Notes under the pieces: model-generated
Told to the model about the DNA's origin: nothing
Database searches by the model: none
What the model saw: the letters and a program-made list of their open reading frames with translations, nothing else
In this document: positions 1 through 8,947 of the stretch, in pieces
How the letters are laid out: every line of letters begins with the position of its first letter
Position numbering within the stretch: position 1 is the first letter of the stretch
Made by a program: the position numbers and the translations under genes
Assembly (NCBI GenBank): GCA_963729795.1
Contig: CAVSPC010000016.1
Coordinates: 1-64,000, forward strand
Source: CAWBBA01 sp963729795
Lineage (GTDB): Bacteria > Desulfobacterota > Desulfomonilia > Desulfomonilales > Desulfomonilaceae
Length of the DNA: 64,000 nt
Direction of reading: 5' to 3'

Positions 1-34
1 TGAAGGCAGTGCTCTCCCCCTGAGCTACCCGCCC
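1..34 (-). tRNA. tRNA-Val (probably CAC), 5' half, cut by window edge
   Basis: Read on the minus strand from 34 down, the sequence gives a 7-nt acceptor strand GGGCGGG, TA at positions 8-9, a D arm GCTC...GAGC, and an anticodon stem strand CTGCC followed by TTCA. Positions 32-33 are therefore TT and the anticodon begins CA. Together with the GGGCGG acceptor this fits tRNA-Val(CAC), but the third anticodon base and the 3' half lie outside the window. Another CAN anticodon cannot be excluded. Confidence 0.8.
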
Positions 35-186
35 AGTAATTTCTGAAACTACACTTCGATAGCTCCTTTTGTCAGGCGAGAGATAGATGTTTAGATTATC
101 CTTGCTTAATCAAGACAGTATGTGATATTATTAAATAAAATAATGAAGTCCTTTTGCTGACTCGGAATAGCTCCAGGAAGAAACTT

Positions 187-552
187 ATGAGAAAAAGCTG
201 CTTAATTCTGGGTCTCTGTGTTGTGTTCTTGGCTGTATGCCTGTGCGCATGGGCAGCCCCGCCTATTGGAGTCAAAGTCATACCGGAAAGCGTTGATTGG
301 CCTCTGGTAAGACCCGCGCCCTATAGGTCTCCTAAAAAGGATCTTCGCCAAGAAGACATTTACGAACTGACTTTTGGGGTCAGAAGATGGCTGAGCGGCA
401 TCGAAACCCCTAACGGAGTCAACTTTCAAAATACCCTTTACGAGTCGTACAAATGGTTGGATCTCTATGGCTGTTATGGGGTCCTGGGGAACGGAGAGGA
501 CGTCTTCACAAGGCAAGGAGCCAGGTTTAGACGGCTCGATCGGGGCCGCTGA
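187..552 (+). CDS. small exported protein of unknown function
   Basis: The product is 121 residues and I do not recognise it. It begins with a typical signal peptide: a basic MRKS start, a hydrophobic stretch to about residue 20, and a likely cleavage after CAWA before APPIG. It is probably periplasmic or attached to the envelope. The mature part is short, proline-rich at first and basic at the end (RRLDRGR). I chose the ATG at 187 because AGGAAG lies 6 nt upstream; the earlier in-frame ATG at 154 has no ribosome site and would place a charged extension before the signal peptide. Its last 26 bp overlap the 3' end of plsB tail to tail, so the final residues may be a result of read-through into that gene rather than conserved sequence. 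Confidence 0.6.
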   Translation: MRKSCLILGLCVVFLAVCLCAWAAPPIGVKVIPESVDWPLVRPAPYRSPKKDLRQEDIYELTFGVRRWLSGIETPNGVNFQNTLYESYKWLDLYGCYGVLGNGEDVFTRQGARFRRLDRGR

Positions 553-3160
553 CCGATCCTGCCGTGACGGCACGACCCAAGAATTCCAGCAGCTTTTCTC
601 TGTGGGCGGTATCTGTGACTGCCCCCAAGTATTTTCTCGACGCCCGATATTCCAAGATGCCCATCTCAAAAAAACGAGTCAGGGCATTGCCCACGGTGAT
701 CGAGGATAGAGACGGCAGAGGGCGAAGGTCATCGGGACCGCGTAGATCCTGAGCAATCTTCATCATTCTCTTCATGACCTCCTTTTGTGATACACCGCCT
801 TGCTGTCCAGTTTCGGCGGCTAGAAGAGCTAGATAGTATGTCTCAAGCATATCCCACACAATTCCCCTCAGGCACTCCAACGGTTCCCGGTTCACAACGG
901 AAATTTGGTTTTCAGCCTCTCGCCGAACCCATCCTTGGTCGAGGAACCAACCTAAAGTTTTGTCCAACAACATATCGTCAGACGTAAGAGGATCAATTAT
1001 CAGCTCCTTTGAGCATATCTGTCTCAGAAGTTGGAATTCTTCACGTTTGCCAGCGTCAATATCCACGAGACCGGAGCCACCCTGAGTCAAAAGTGTTGAA
1101 AGGAGGGATGCGGGCCAGAGATAATTGACCAGGGAATTTCTGTAAAACCCCAAGTTGGCTTTTTTTTGCTCATCAATGAGATAGACGATTTCACCGTCGG
1201 GCGCCGTGGATGCTTCGATGGTAATAAATCCGCGGTTTTTGAACAGTTTGAGAGCCTTTTCCAAGGCACCTTCCCGATCGGCAAGGCTTTCCGCAAATTC
1301 AAACTCGCCTCTTTCGAGTACTTCACAGAAATATTCGACTGCCTTGAACAACCATCCACGAGTAACTTTATGAGTTCCCATGCAGACGAGCCCCGCTGCG
1401 GCCAGGTCTATCGGCGTAACGACCCCCACGCGCGCAATCCCATGCATAAGGTAATAGGCAAAATCGTGCAGCAACTTGCGGTTTTCTTTCAGGGACGTGT
1501 CGGCAGGGATAGACCGTGCGGCTCGATCACGGCAAAACGCTTGGAACGAGATGGGCTCGTGAAAACGAACATAAACTTTGCCAAACCTCCGCTTGAGGAT
1601 CTCGCGAGCTCGAATCACCGACAGAAAGCTCTCCTTCTCTTTGTCCCGGCCGCGCAATTCTCGAACATACGCCTTTTCTTCGGGAACCTGATCGTAACCG
1701 ATGAAAGTCGGGACAAAGGTCAAGTCCTCGACAGCATCCTCTTCAACAGCTTGCAAGAGAAAAGCGAGCATTCCCACTCTTGGAGGCATGAGTTTACCTG
1801 TTCGACTTCTTCCTCCTTCAATATAGAAGTTAATATTTACTTTTTCCTTTACCAGGGTCTTCACATACGCTGCAAACACGTGGGTATAAAGCCCGAGTCC
1901 TTTGAAAGAGCGTCTCAGAAAGAAGGCCCCTGCTTTTCGCAGCAGCGTGCCGACCGGCCAGAAAGACAGATTCTTGCCGGCGCCCATATAAGGGACAGCC
2001 ATCTGATTAATAAAGGCCAGGTATCCGATGAGCAGATAATCGAAATGACTTTTATGCGAAGAGACAATGATAAGAGATCCTTGTGCATTTATCCTTTTGA
2101 GCGTGGAAAAAGCGGCGGGCTTGAGATCGATCCCGTCAAAGACCTTGGAAAACAGCCACCTTAGGAAGTAGTAAAGGAAATGCAACGCCTGTATATGCTG
2201 GTCCGCTGCGATCTCTTCAATATAAGATTCTGCCTGTTTCCGCATCTTCTGTTCTGACGTGCCTTCCCCCGAAGTCTTTTCCGTGATCACCCGATGAAGC
2301 CGAGGATCCTGAAGCACACGTTCCTTAATCTCGGTCCTAGTCAACCTTTCAGGACCTCTGCTTACTCTAATCCTGTCATTGATTCTCTCTATGAGCTTTT
2401 GGCGAACATCGAAGGGGATTTGTTCCAGGGGCTTGTCTGAGCCGAACTCTTCGAATTCTCCTACCAGATTGATCGGCTCCCCTATCATGAGTTCAGGAAC
2501 AGTCCACTTCCGGCATGCGATGAAGAGGCGCCTGAGAGGACCCGGCCTGTCGGGGTCTCCGAGAAAACTTTCCCAGAACGGCCGAATAGCGGGCCTAGGG
2601 GTTCTGTCATAAAGGATCGTCATGGGCACTAGCACGATGGAGGCTGCAATGCGCCCTTGAAGATTGAGCAGAATCTGAAGTGGGTCTAGGTCTGGATGGA
2701 CGTAACGTGTACGCGAGGTTTTCTCGTCCACCAAGAACATCACGCCTGAGCTATTTGCCGAGAGGATTTCCTTGATCACCTTCTCGTCTACTGTTGCAGG
2801 GCGCCTACGTTCGTGTATGATTCCGGCGAGCCTCGCTTTCCAAACTCTTACAAATTTGGCAAGAGAGCCAACGCCCCGCGCGGACATCCCGAATACAAAA
2901 GAGGGCAACGGCAGCCCGAGTTCCGCAAAACGCAGTCTGAGGAATTGCAGATCGTAAACGCTTCGATATTTCAGAGCGTAGACGAGAAGGCCGTCCCGAG
3001 CAAGATCCTGAAGTCTCTGCACATCCAGCCGGTCTATCTGAACGTTGGCCGAAAGAAGGGGAATAAGTTTCCGCAGCAGCCATGAGGGCTCTTCATCAAG
3101 AACCCCGGCAATATGGTGGAAGCGTTCGTTGTGAAGGTGTAAGGGGACTACCCGGCTCAT
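527..3160 (-). CDS. plsB: glycerol-3-phosphate 1-O-acyltransferase PlsB
   Basis: This is the membrane-bound enzyme that transfers an acyl chain from acyl-CoA or acyl-ACP to the sn-1 position of glycerol 3-phosphate, the first step of phospholipid synthesis. The 877-residue length is slightly above the usual 800-830. The acyltransferase motifs are visible in order: the catalytic HX4D motif in SSHKSHFDYL near residue 366, the FLRR block after it, and the substrate-binding block FYIEGGRSRTGK near residue 447, followed by FVPTFIGYD. A long N-terminal region precedes the catalytic core, and a helical C-terminal region follows, as in E. coli PlsB. The start at 3160 follows a short AT-rich spacer containing GGGAGG. 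The gene stands alone, divergent from the TPR gene and convergent with the small exported protein. Confidence 0.95.
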   Translation of the reverse strand: MSRVVPLHLHNERFHHIAGVLDEEPSWLLRKLIPLLSANVQIDRLDVQRLQDLARDGLLVYALKYRSVYDLQFLRLRFAELGLPLPSFVFGMSARGVGSLAKFVRVWKARLAGIIHERRRPATVDEKVIKEILSANSSGVMFLVDEKTSRTRYVHPDLDPLQILLNLQGRIAASIVLVPMTILYDRTPRPAIRPFWESFLGDPDRPGPLRRLFIACRKWTVPELMIGEPINLVGEFEEFGSDKPLEQIPFDVRQKLIERINDRIRVSRGPERLTRTEIKERVLQDPRLHRVITEKTSGEGTSEQKMRKQAESYIEEIAADQHIQALHFLYYFLRWLFSKVFDGIDLKPAAFSTLKRINAQGSLIIVSSHKSHFDYLLIGYLAFINQMAVPYMGAGKNLSFWPVGTLLRKAGAFFLRRSFKGLGLYTHVFAAYVKTLVKEKVNINFYIEGGRSRTGKLMPPRVGMLAFLLQAVEEDAVEDLTFVPTFIGYDQVPEEKAYVRELRGRDKEKESFLSVIRAREILKRRFGKVYVRFHEPISFQAFCRDRAARSIPADTSLKENRKLLHDFAYYLMHGIARVGVVTPIDLAAAGLVCMGTHKVTRGWLFKAVEYFCEVLERGEFEFAESLADREGALEKALKLFKNRGFITIEASTAPDGEIVYLIDEQKKANLGFYRNSLVNYLWPASLLSTLLTQGGSGLVDIDAGKREEFQLLRQICSKELIIDPLTSDDMLLDKTLGWFLDQGWVRREAENQISVVNREPLECLRGIVWDMLETYYLALLAAETGQQGGVSQKEVMKRMMKIAQDLRGPDDLRPLPSLSSITVGNALTRFFEMGILEYRASRKYLGAVTDTAHREKLLEFLGRAVTAGSVSGPDRAV

Positions 3161-3474
3161 GGGGAATAGCGTGACCTCCCTTTATTATTTACAGGTGATG
3201 CTGCGCGCCGGTATTGAGACGCCCCCCGGCGACCGACACCCTCTTTAAGATTATCTGAGCACTACGTGACCCGGAAGCGGCCTCGATTCCTGGTGAACGG
3301 GACGCACTCGCGGGCCGTCCTCGATTGGAGATCAGGCTATCAAATCTATAGGCCCGCGGGCAACCCGGTATTTTTCACTCCGATGACCGAAAACGAGTTA
3401 TTCCCAAAAGAAAGGTTTTCTTGGAATTATTTTGTGGTATATAGATGACTTCCATAGTATGCAGGATGACGAGC

Positions 3475-3930
3475 ATGACGAGGCAAACAGCACAGAAGAT
3501 AATTCTTTTCGCCTTCCTGTTAGTGATGTGGCTTTTTCAGGGCTTCGCGGTGGCCGAGGACTATCTGGACTATTACGAACAGGGGGAATTCGCGCTGCGC
3601 GTCGAAAAATGGGATCGAGCCATAGATCTGTTCACGAAATCCATTCAAGATAATCCGAAATTTTTCGTTGCCTATCACAACCGGGCCGTAGCTTATTCGA
3701 AGAAAGGCTTATATGACAAGAGTATCGAAGACCTGAAGAAGGCGATTCAGCTTAACCCCGACTATCCGGATGCGTACGGCCTCATGGGGGTGGTTTATGA
3801 AATTAAGAAAGACTATCCCTCAGCATTGCACGTATACGAGGAAGCCCTAACGCGTGAGAAACGACCCGCGGTACAAAAGACGCTTCGCGGATATATCGCG
3901 GACGTGAAGGCCAAAGTGCGGAAGAAATGA
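3475..3930 (+). CDS. exported tetratricopeptide-repeat protein
   Basis: This is a small TPR protein of about 151 residues, likely a periplasmic protein-protein interaction scaffold. The N terminus (MTRQTAQKIILFAF...GFAVAED) is a signal peptide with probable cleavage after AVA. Three TPR-like units follow, with typical pattern residues: the stretch with VEKWDRAIDLFTKSI and NPKFFVAYHNRAVAY, then YDKSIEDLKKAIQLNP and DYPDAYGLMGVVYE, then DYPSALHVYEEAL. It ends in a basic tail. The ATG at 3475 is preceded at about 9 nt by AGGA. In-frame ATGs at 3445 and 3466 are possible but would lengthen the part before the signal peptide. No partner gene is adjacent, so the binding target cannot be inferred. 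Confidence 0.8.
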   Translation: MTRQTAQKIILFAFLLVMWLFQGFAVAEDYLDYYEQGEFALRVEKWDRAIDLFTKSIQDNPKFFVAYHNRAVAYSKKGLYDKSIEDLKKAIQLNPDYPDAYGLMGVVYEIKKDYPSALHVYEEALTREKRPAVQKTLRGYIADVKAKVRKK

Positions 3931-4088
3931 GCGGCGTCAGACGTCGGATCAGGCACGGCGATTCTAAGAAGATTTAGGAATGGGGTAGAAAGTCGGTCGG
4001 CATCGAGCGGGAGCGTGTTGGCGGGGGCAGGAGAGTCTCGAATATCGGAATAGGGGCAGGCTTTTCAAAAAAGGGAAATTTTTGCTTG

Positions 4089-4117
4089 TTGTTTTTGCTT
4101 CCCGCTAGTGCTAACAT
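4089..4117 (+). promoter_or_regulatory. candidate sigma-70 promoter of dsrC
   Basis: TTGTTT and TAACAT are separated by 17 bp, 65 nt before the dsrC start codon. A run of A and T at about 4066-4084 lies just upstream and could act as an UP element. This was read by eye only. Confidence 0.35.
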
Positions 4118-4181
4118 TCAAAAGATTACACGATTTGCCCGGTTGCACCCAGGCAAATGTGAGATAAAGGAGGTCTTTCGT

Positions 4182-4499
4182 ATGCCTACGCTGGAGATCG
4201 AAGGTAAAACCTTTGAAGTTGATGAAGATGGGTTTTTACAAGACCCGGAGCTGTGGAACGAAGAAGTTGCGGCCCTTTTCGCCAAGACTGAAGGAATCCA
4301 GGAGATGACGGACGAGCACTGGAAGGTTGTCCATTACCTCAGAAATTATTACTTGGAATTCAACATCGCTCCCATGATCCGGAAGGTCTGCAAGGACACT
4401 GGCTTCAAACTTAAGAAGATCTACGAGTTGTTTCCCTCCGGACCGGCTAAAGGAGCCTGTAAGGTGGCGGGGCTACCAAAGCCTACAGGTTGCGTTTAA
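4182..4499 (+). CDS. dsrC: DsrC/TusE family sulfur-relay protein
   Basis: DsrC is the small physiological partner of dissimilatory sulfite reductase. Its C-terminal arm carries sulfur as a trisulfide between two cysteines and passes it on for membrane-linked reduction. The 105-residue product has the family signatures: the N-terminal beta hairpin (LEIEGKTFEVDEDGFL), the motif EHWKVVHYLRNYY, and the flexible C-terminal arm. That arm contains both conserved cysteines, the penultimate one (TGCV) and one 11 positions before it (GACKVAG). Having both is the mark of true DsrC rather than TusE, which has only one. The start is set by AAAGGAGGT 7 nt before ATG. As in most sulfate reducers, dsrC is monocistronic here and apart from dsrAB, which are not in the window. 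Confidence 0.95.
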   Translation: MPTLEIEGKTFEVDEDGFLQDPELWNEEVAALFAKTEGIQEMTDEHWKVVHYLRNYYLEFNIAPMIRKVCKDTGFKLKKIYELFPSGPAKGACKVAGLPKPTGCV

Positions 4500-4893
4500 T
4501 TTCTTACCGCATCCCCGGGAGCCCGGCCTGATCTTGCCGTCCTTGCTCAGCCTTCGGCCCTTTCCTCCTGGGGGTGCATATCATCTTTGTTTCGGCCTAA
4601 CCCGTCATAAGGACCGGTTTGCGGGTCACCTTATCTTAGCCTGTGAAATATGACTCGCCGATCCTCTCCAAGGGAGTAGTGTATTCGGGTGAGCTAATCG
4701 AAACACCGGCAGGTTATGCTACTTCTTTTGAGGCAAATCGGAAGAGGGGAGGTCGAAATAGATGTGGATAGGTTTATGCTTCGGGGTCGGATATTTTGCT
4801 CAGGTCAGGCTGGGTGAGATGCCGCACCGTGATTGCCACCCACCAACAGTCACGTAAGCCGCTAGATTTAGAGTAACATCCTCCTCCCCACTT
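4500..4893. other. intergenic region without recognised genes
   Basis: About 390 bp lie between dsrC and the transposase scar. I see no ORF with coding character, no strong hairpin followed by a T-run, and no repeat shared with the rest of the window. Confidence 0.5.
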
Positions 4894-5082
4894 TTACTGA
4901 GCCCCACAGAGAAGAGCACTCTGGCAAGCGATTGAAATCCTGAGTAAAATTGTCCGAAGCCTCTCGAGGAAGCTTGTTGCCGCCTCCACCCTCTTAAACA
5001 CTTCGTTCGGAAGCCACTTCTTACGGATCTTCTCCCAGAGGTAGTACTCTGCAGGATTGAACCCGGGCTATCTCTCGGTGAC
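4894..5082 (-). pseudogene. C-terminal remnant of an IS630-like transposase
   Basis: On the minus strand one frame reads PGFNPAEYYLWEKIRKKW, then LPNEVFKR, and continues for about 58 residues to a TAA at 4894-4896. The element PGFNPAE, followed by a tryptophan-containing helix, matches the catalytic-Glu region near the C terminus of IS630/Tc1-type DDE transposases (usually SPELNPVE...W). Just upstream the frame is closed by TAG at 5068-5070, where the family normally has a codon of the Y-S-P segment. No N-terminal part, terminal inverted repeat or target duplication is visible. This is a dead scar; the family assignment is from the motif alone. Confidence 0.5.
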
Positions 5083-5096
5083 CTTATAACAGGATC

Positions 5097-5600
5097 TCAT
5101 CTTGCAAAAAAGGCAGCAAAGCCCGCGGCGCCAGCTTTACGCTTTAGGTTCCTGGCTGCCTGTTGCTGCCTCTGGCGTGCCTGGAAAGCTGCCAATTCCG
5201 TTTGGGCATCCGCGGCGAGCCGATTTGCTTTGATGGTCAAGCTAGTGAGCTGTCTCTCCAGCGCTAGCAGAGTTCGAGTGCAATTAGTGATATCAAGAGA
5301 TGGGACTATATTGACATTGCCTTGAACGTCACGAAGGACCTCGGGCTTGCTGGCATTGGAGATACACTGCTGAGCGACCCGAATCTGACTATTTACTGCC
5401 GCAATTTGCTGGGTAACAATGTTTCGCCTGATCCGAACGGCACTAGGGATTCCTATCGATGGGACCGCAGGACTTGCTGACGCGCTAGGTGCTGCCGCTG
5501 GACCTAATGAGGGTATCGTTTGCTGCCCCGCTGCCGGCAAAACAAGACACAGGGCCAAAAGCCCGACGATGCATAATGCTCTCAGAATTCGCGTAATCAT
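5097..5600 (-). CDS. exported coiled-coil-like protein of unknown function
   Basis: This 167-residue protein has a clear signal peptide (MITRILRALCIVGLLALCLVLPAAG, cleavage near AAG-QQ). A low-complexity Ala/Ser/Pro linker runs to about residue 55. A helical region follows that is rich in Gln, Ala and Leu and likely to form a coiled coil. Two cysteines in the mature part (QQCISN and ITNCTR), about 27 residues apart, could form a disulfide. The C terminus is basic and ends in FAAFFAR, where a terminal aromatic residue and Arg follow an Ala-rich helix. GAGGG four nt before the ATG supports the start. It lies just downstream of the TolC-like gene on the same strand (104 bp), so the two may be co-transcribed. 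I do not recognise the family. Confidence 0.65.
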   Translation of the reverse strand: MITRILRALCIVGLLALCLVLPAAGQQTIPSLGPAAAPSASASPAVPSIGIPSAVRIRRNIVTQQIAAVNSQIRVAQQCISNASKPEVLRDVQGNVNIVPSLDITNCTRTLLALERQLTSLTIKANRLAADAQTELAAFQARQRQQQAARNLKRKAGAAGFAAFFAR

Positions 5601-5704
5601 AATTCCCTCGACAATAGTCTTCGCGACTTCATCGCAGTCAAACCGGGAAAGGGGCCAAGGAGCATTCTCAGAGATCCAAGCAACTGCAGGATGCTATTGC
5701 AGCT

Positions 5705-7135
5705 CTATTTCAAGATGCCCATTCTCCTCTCGAGTACGGCTTGGTTGATTCTGTAGCCGATAAGGGATGTGTAGTAATTCCCCTCAGCCAACGACAACTG
5801 CCTCTGGGCATCCAGTACCTCAATGTAGGTAGCCACCTGCTCTTTATATCTTTCCTGGTTGATGCGAAAATTTTCGCGGTTGTAGTCCACAGACGCACGG
5901 TTGTTTGCAATGTCGCTTTCCGAGCGTTTCATGTCCACGTACGCCAACTTCACCTCTTCCATCACTTGTTCAACAAGTTGCTCCCTGGCAACAAAGGCTC
6001 TAGCCTGCGTTGCCCGGCGTTCCTTGACGGTTTCACGTGAGCGAAACATGTCGAACGCCCAGGTGAACAGCCCTTGCAGTTGCCAGTCATTCACTCCCTC
6101 CGGATCGAAAGGGTTCCAGTCGTCGTTAAGCCGAGTTCCTTGAACCTGGACTGAGACCTGAGGAAGTAGGTCGCCTTTGGCGGACCTTATCAACGCAAGG
6201 GCCTGATCCACAGAGATGTTCGCCTGGCGAATTTCGAGCCTGTTTCCCGCGGCCGTGGCATAAATCTCGGGGATACGGTATGGGTTCGGACGATAAGCGA
6301 TATCTTCCACGACTTTGATTGGGGCCTCTTGAGGGTAGCGGAGGAGGAAACAAAGGCTAGCCTTGGCTTGTTCAATGTCCGAAAGCGCCTGGGTTTTCTG
6401 GACGCGGGCTTGAGCCAACTGGCCTTCTGTGGAGAGGACGTCCACTTTGGCCACAACGCCGGCCTTATAGAATTCCACAGACTGATTTCTCACCGCCTCC
6501 AGGGCACGAATTGCGGAGTCCGCAACTTGGAGCTCTTTTTCACCTTGTATTAGCTGGTAGTAGGCCTCAGTAGTGTCAAGAATAAGGTCCTGGCGGTCAA
6601 CGTCGTACTGAATAGCCTGATAATTTACGCCAAGCTGAGCGTATTTGTAATCGCTCAACAATTTCCCGCCGGTGAAGAGGGGCTGGGTCATGGTCGCAGT
6701 AAGAGCGAAGTTTCGGAACGGGTCTATCCTGTACGGATATAACGGAAAGAGCCCAGCTCCCGCTCCTCCGAATGGATTCCCCCTTGTCGTCCATCGAGCG
6801 TTTTGTTGCCCCGACAACTCGCCTATGAATCCCGAGTTCATATACTTGTCCGCTGTCGCGACGTATTGAAGATTGATGGAAGGAAAGAAATCCGAAAAAG
6901 CCTCGCGACGCTGATGCTCTCTTTCGCGAACCGCGAGCCGGGAGTCCGCCATACGCAGGTTTCTCGCAACAGCTATTGCAACAACCTGAGGCAAGGATAA
7001 CTGCGTATTGCTATTATGCGACGCGTGTCTTGCGCCTGCGGCAAGGGTCACGTTCGCCAGAGGAGGTGCCGTAACCAGGGCTATCCCCATGACCAAGGCA
7101 AAGAACGAACCCACCGAGGGCTTGTACCAATCCAT
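5705..7135 (-). CDS. TolC family outer-membrane efflux protein
   Basis: The 476-residue product has a signal peptide and two outer-membrane-efflux repeats, which is the TolC architecture: a trimeric outer-membrane barrel with a long periplasmic alpha-helical tunnel for type I secretion or RND/ABC efflux. Typical family elements are the early helix LSLPQVVAIAVARNLRMADSRLAVRERE, the strand segment ALTATMTQPLFTGGKL, and the C-terminal helix RINQERYKEQVATYIEVLDAQRQLSLAE followed by YRINQAVLERRMG. GAGGAGAAGGGGG immediately upstream of ATG at 7135 fixes the start. No membrane-fusion or pump gene is adjacent. The only neighbour on the same strand is the small exported protein downstream, so the substrate is unknown. 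Confidence 0.92.
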   Translation of the reverse strand: MDWYKPSVGSFFALVMGIALVTAPPLANVTLAAGARHASHNSNTQLSLPQVVAIAVARNLRMADSRLAVREREHQRREAFSDFFPSINLQYVATADKYMNSGFIGELSGQQNARWTTRGNPFGGAGAGLFPLYPYRIDPFRNFALTATMTQPLFTGGKLLSDYKYAQLGVNYQAIQYDVDRQDLILDTTEAYYQLIQGEKELQVADSAIRALEAVRNQSVEFYKAGVVAKVDVLSTEGQLAQARVQKTQALSDIEQAKASLCFLLRYPQEAPIKVVEDIAYRPNPYRIPEIYATAAGNRLEIRQANISVDQALALIRSAKGDLLPQVSVQVQGTRLNDDWNPFDPEGVNDWQLQGLFTWAFDMFRSRETVKERRATQARAFVAREQLVEQVMEEVKLAYVDMKRSESDIANNRASVDYNRENFRINQERYKEQVATYIEVLDAQRQLSLAEGNYYTSLIGYRINQAVLERRMGILK

Positions 7136-7214
7136 ACCCCCTTCTCCTCACTAAAGCGAAAACCTCAGCCCGGCAAGCAGCCGGGGCGATATCAAAACAA
7201 GTGACGGCCTGAAA

Positions 7215-8438
7215 TCAGACCATCATCCTCGCGAATACCTTGGCGTCTCCAACCAGATTCTCGATAGAAATCTTTTCGTTGGGCGCGTGCGCCATGTGCA
7301 GAAGTTTCTCCCATACGGCAGCCGGGAGTCCTCTCTTGCGAAAAAACGTTGCAACCGTCTGTCCACCGATACCTTGAGGTCGAGCCTGCACGCCGTAAAC
7401 CTCTTGAATTGCCTGGGCCAGTGCCAGCACGACAGGAGCATCAGGAGGAGTGGCGTTAGGTGCCTCGCTTCTCAGGAATTCTTCCACCAGAATCTGAACA
7501 TCGAATCGAACCGCTATCCCATCGGCAGCCTTTTTCATTTCTTGTAAGACCAGATCCAATTCGGTTTCCGGCAGCACCCTGCAATCAAAGTAGAAAATGT
7601 CCTCCCCCGGGATCGTGTTTATGTTTGGGACGTTCGCATCTTTTCTGGTCGGCTCGAAGGTACTGAAAGGGGGATTAAAAAACGGATTCTGCTCACTGAA
7701 TCTGGCACCCAGTGCTTGATCGAGCTCCACGATCAAATGCGCAGTCGCCCTGAGTGTATTGCGACCCAGATCCGGCCGACTGCCGTGAGCCTGTTTCCCT
7801 TTCACATTAAAGCGGACATGGAGCAAGTGCTTCTCAGCGACCTCGATATTGTCTCCATCCTTGTTGCCCGCATCAGGGACGATGATCAGATCGTCAGACT
7901 TGAACAGGTCAGGCCGCTTTTGCAGAACATAATCCAGACCATAATGGCTGCCCGTCTCTTCGTCGGATACCAGCGCCAGGCCGACGTTCAAACCGAAGCC
8001 ACACGTCTCCTTTACTGCTCGAGCGGCGAAAATACTGGCGGCAAGTGCTTGACCATTATCTTCCACCCCTCGTCCATAGAGGAAACCGTTTTCCACGCGA
8101 GGTTCAAACGGATCGTGATCCCAAAGCTTCATCTCTCCGGGCGGGACGACGTCAATGTGCGTCAGTATCCATAGCGTTCGTGATGGATCTTTCCCATTGA
8201 AGACCACCAGCAGATTGGGTCTCACGCCGGAGGCAACCCGTTCATCCGGGGCATGCACCTCTTCAACCCGGTCAGGGCGTAGGGCCAAAACCGTTTCACG
8301 AACTGCCAGATACTTCTCCATCTCGCCTGTTCCTTCGTTCTCCGGTCCCAAGGCCGGGATCGAGCAGATGCGGGCGAGGAATTGGACACACTGGTCCGTC
8401 AGTTCGTCAATTCTGCGGATGGCATCCGGAAAGCCCAC
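7215..8438 (-). CDS. M20 family metallo-hydrolase (ArgE/DapE-like)
   Basis: This is a 407-residue zinc-dependent amidohydrolase or aminopeptidase of the M20 family, probably cytoplasmic. Metal ligands are visible in order: His in ILTHIDVVPPG, Asp in YGRGVEDNGQ, the catalytic Glu pair in DEETGS, Asp in IIVPDAGNKDG, and the late His in LLHMAHAPNE. The central dimerisation domain contains the conserved His of KQAHGSRP. I set the start at the GTG at 8438 because GGAGG lies 4 nt before it and the first helix of the family (IRRIDELTDQCVQFL) follows directly. A GTG at 8486 would add 16 residues and has no ribosome site. The natural substrate cannot be told from the sequence; ArgE, DapE and peptidase annotations are common in this family. 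Confidence 0.88.
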   Translation of the reverse strand: MGFPDAIRRIDELTDQCVQFLARICSIPALGPENEGTGEMEKYLAVRETVLALRPDRVEEVHAPDERVASGVRPNLLVVFNGKDPSRTLWILTHIDVVPPGEMKLWDHDPFEPRVENGFLYGRGVEDNGQALAASIFAARAVKETCGFGLNVGLALVSDEETGSHYGLDYVLQKRPDLFKSDDLIIVPDAGNKDGDNIEVAEKHLLHVRFNVKGKQAHGSRPDLGRNTLRATAHLIVELDQALGARFSEQNPFFNPPFSTFEPTRKDANVPNINTIPGEDIFYFDCRVLPETELDLVLQEMKKAADGIAVRFDVQILVEEFLRSEAPNATPPDAPVVLALAQAIQEVYGVQARPQGIGGQTVATFFRKRGLPAAVWEKLLHMAHAPNEKISIENLVGDAKVFARMMV

Positions 8439-8947
8439 GTTCCCTCCAGTGCAGGACAAAGAAGTAAAATACAGATGATACACCACGAAACTCGCATGTT
8501 ACGGGAACTGTGCGATAGCTGTCAAGCTAGAAAAAAGGAAGGGCTGGATCAGGGCATTTCTGCCTGCTTAGCTCTAATTTTCGAAGTAGAATGCTACTTG
8601 CACGGCAGTGTCGACCTCCGTGTCAGCGAATCATGAGCGATCGCTAAGGAGGCCGGTTCCCACTGGATGCTCGCGTGCGCGGGCAAGACGACATGTATGG
8701 GCGGATTTCAAACCCGCCCATACCAGAAGACAGGGCGTCACTTGCTTGAGAGCGAATTCACATGAAAGCGCCTTGTTACCGACCGGTGAGATGCCGGTCC
8801 TAGTGACCCTTTCATGTTTCGTTGTAGCTCTCTGGCTGCGGGAGATGGTATTAGCAGCGAGTGTACGAAAGGTCGATGACGGCCGGCCTTAATGTCTCGC
8901 TCCACGGAGTAGAAAAACGCAACCGGAAGCTTCACGATTGTTTGTTT
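8439..8947. other. intergenic region with two hairpins
   Basis: This stretch has no convincing gene. It holds the perfect palindrome listed at 8695-8723 and a smaller stem near 8782-8800 (GACCGG paired with CCGGTC). Short ORFs here lack ribosome sites and coding character. Confidence 0.5.
8695..8723. repeat. perfect 10-bp-stem palindrome
   Basis: GTATGGGCGG at 8695-8704 is exactly complementary to CCGCCCATAC at 8714-8723, with a 9-nt loop. There is no T-run on either side, so it is more likely a REP-like unit or a processing signal than a classical terminator. It lies between the start of the M20 gene and the end of the NamZ-like gene. Confidence 0.6.

Noticed and set aside
1166..2164. 332-residue plus-strand ORF
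   Set aside because: It lies wholly antisense to plsB, whose catalytic motifs are intact in the other strand. The predicted protein is Ser/Phe/Arg-rich with no domain and no ribosome site.
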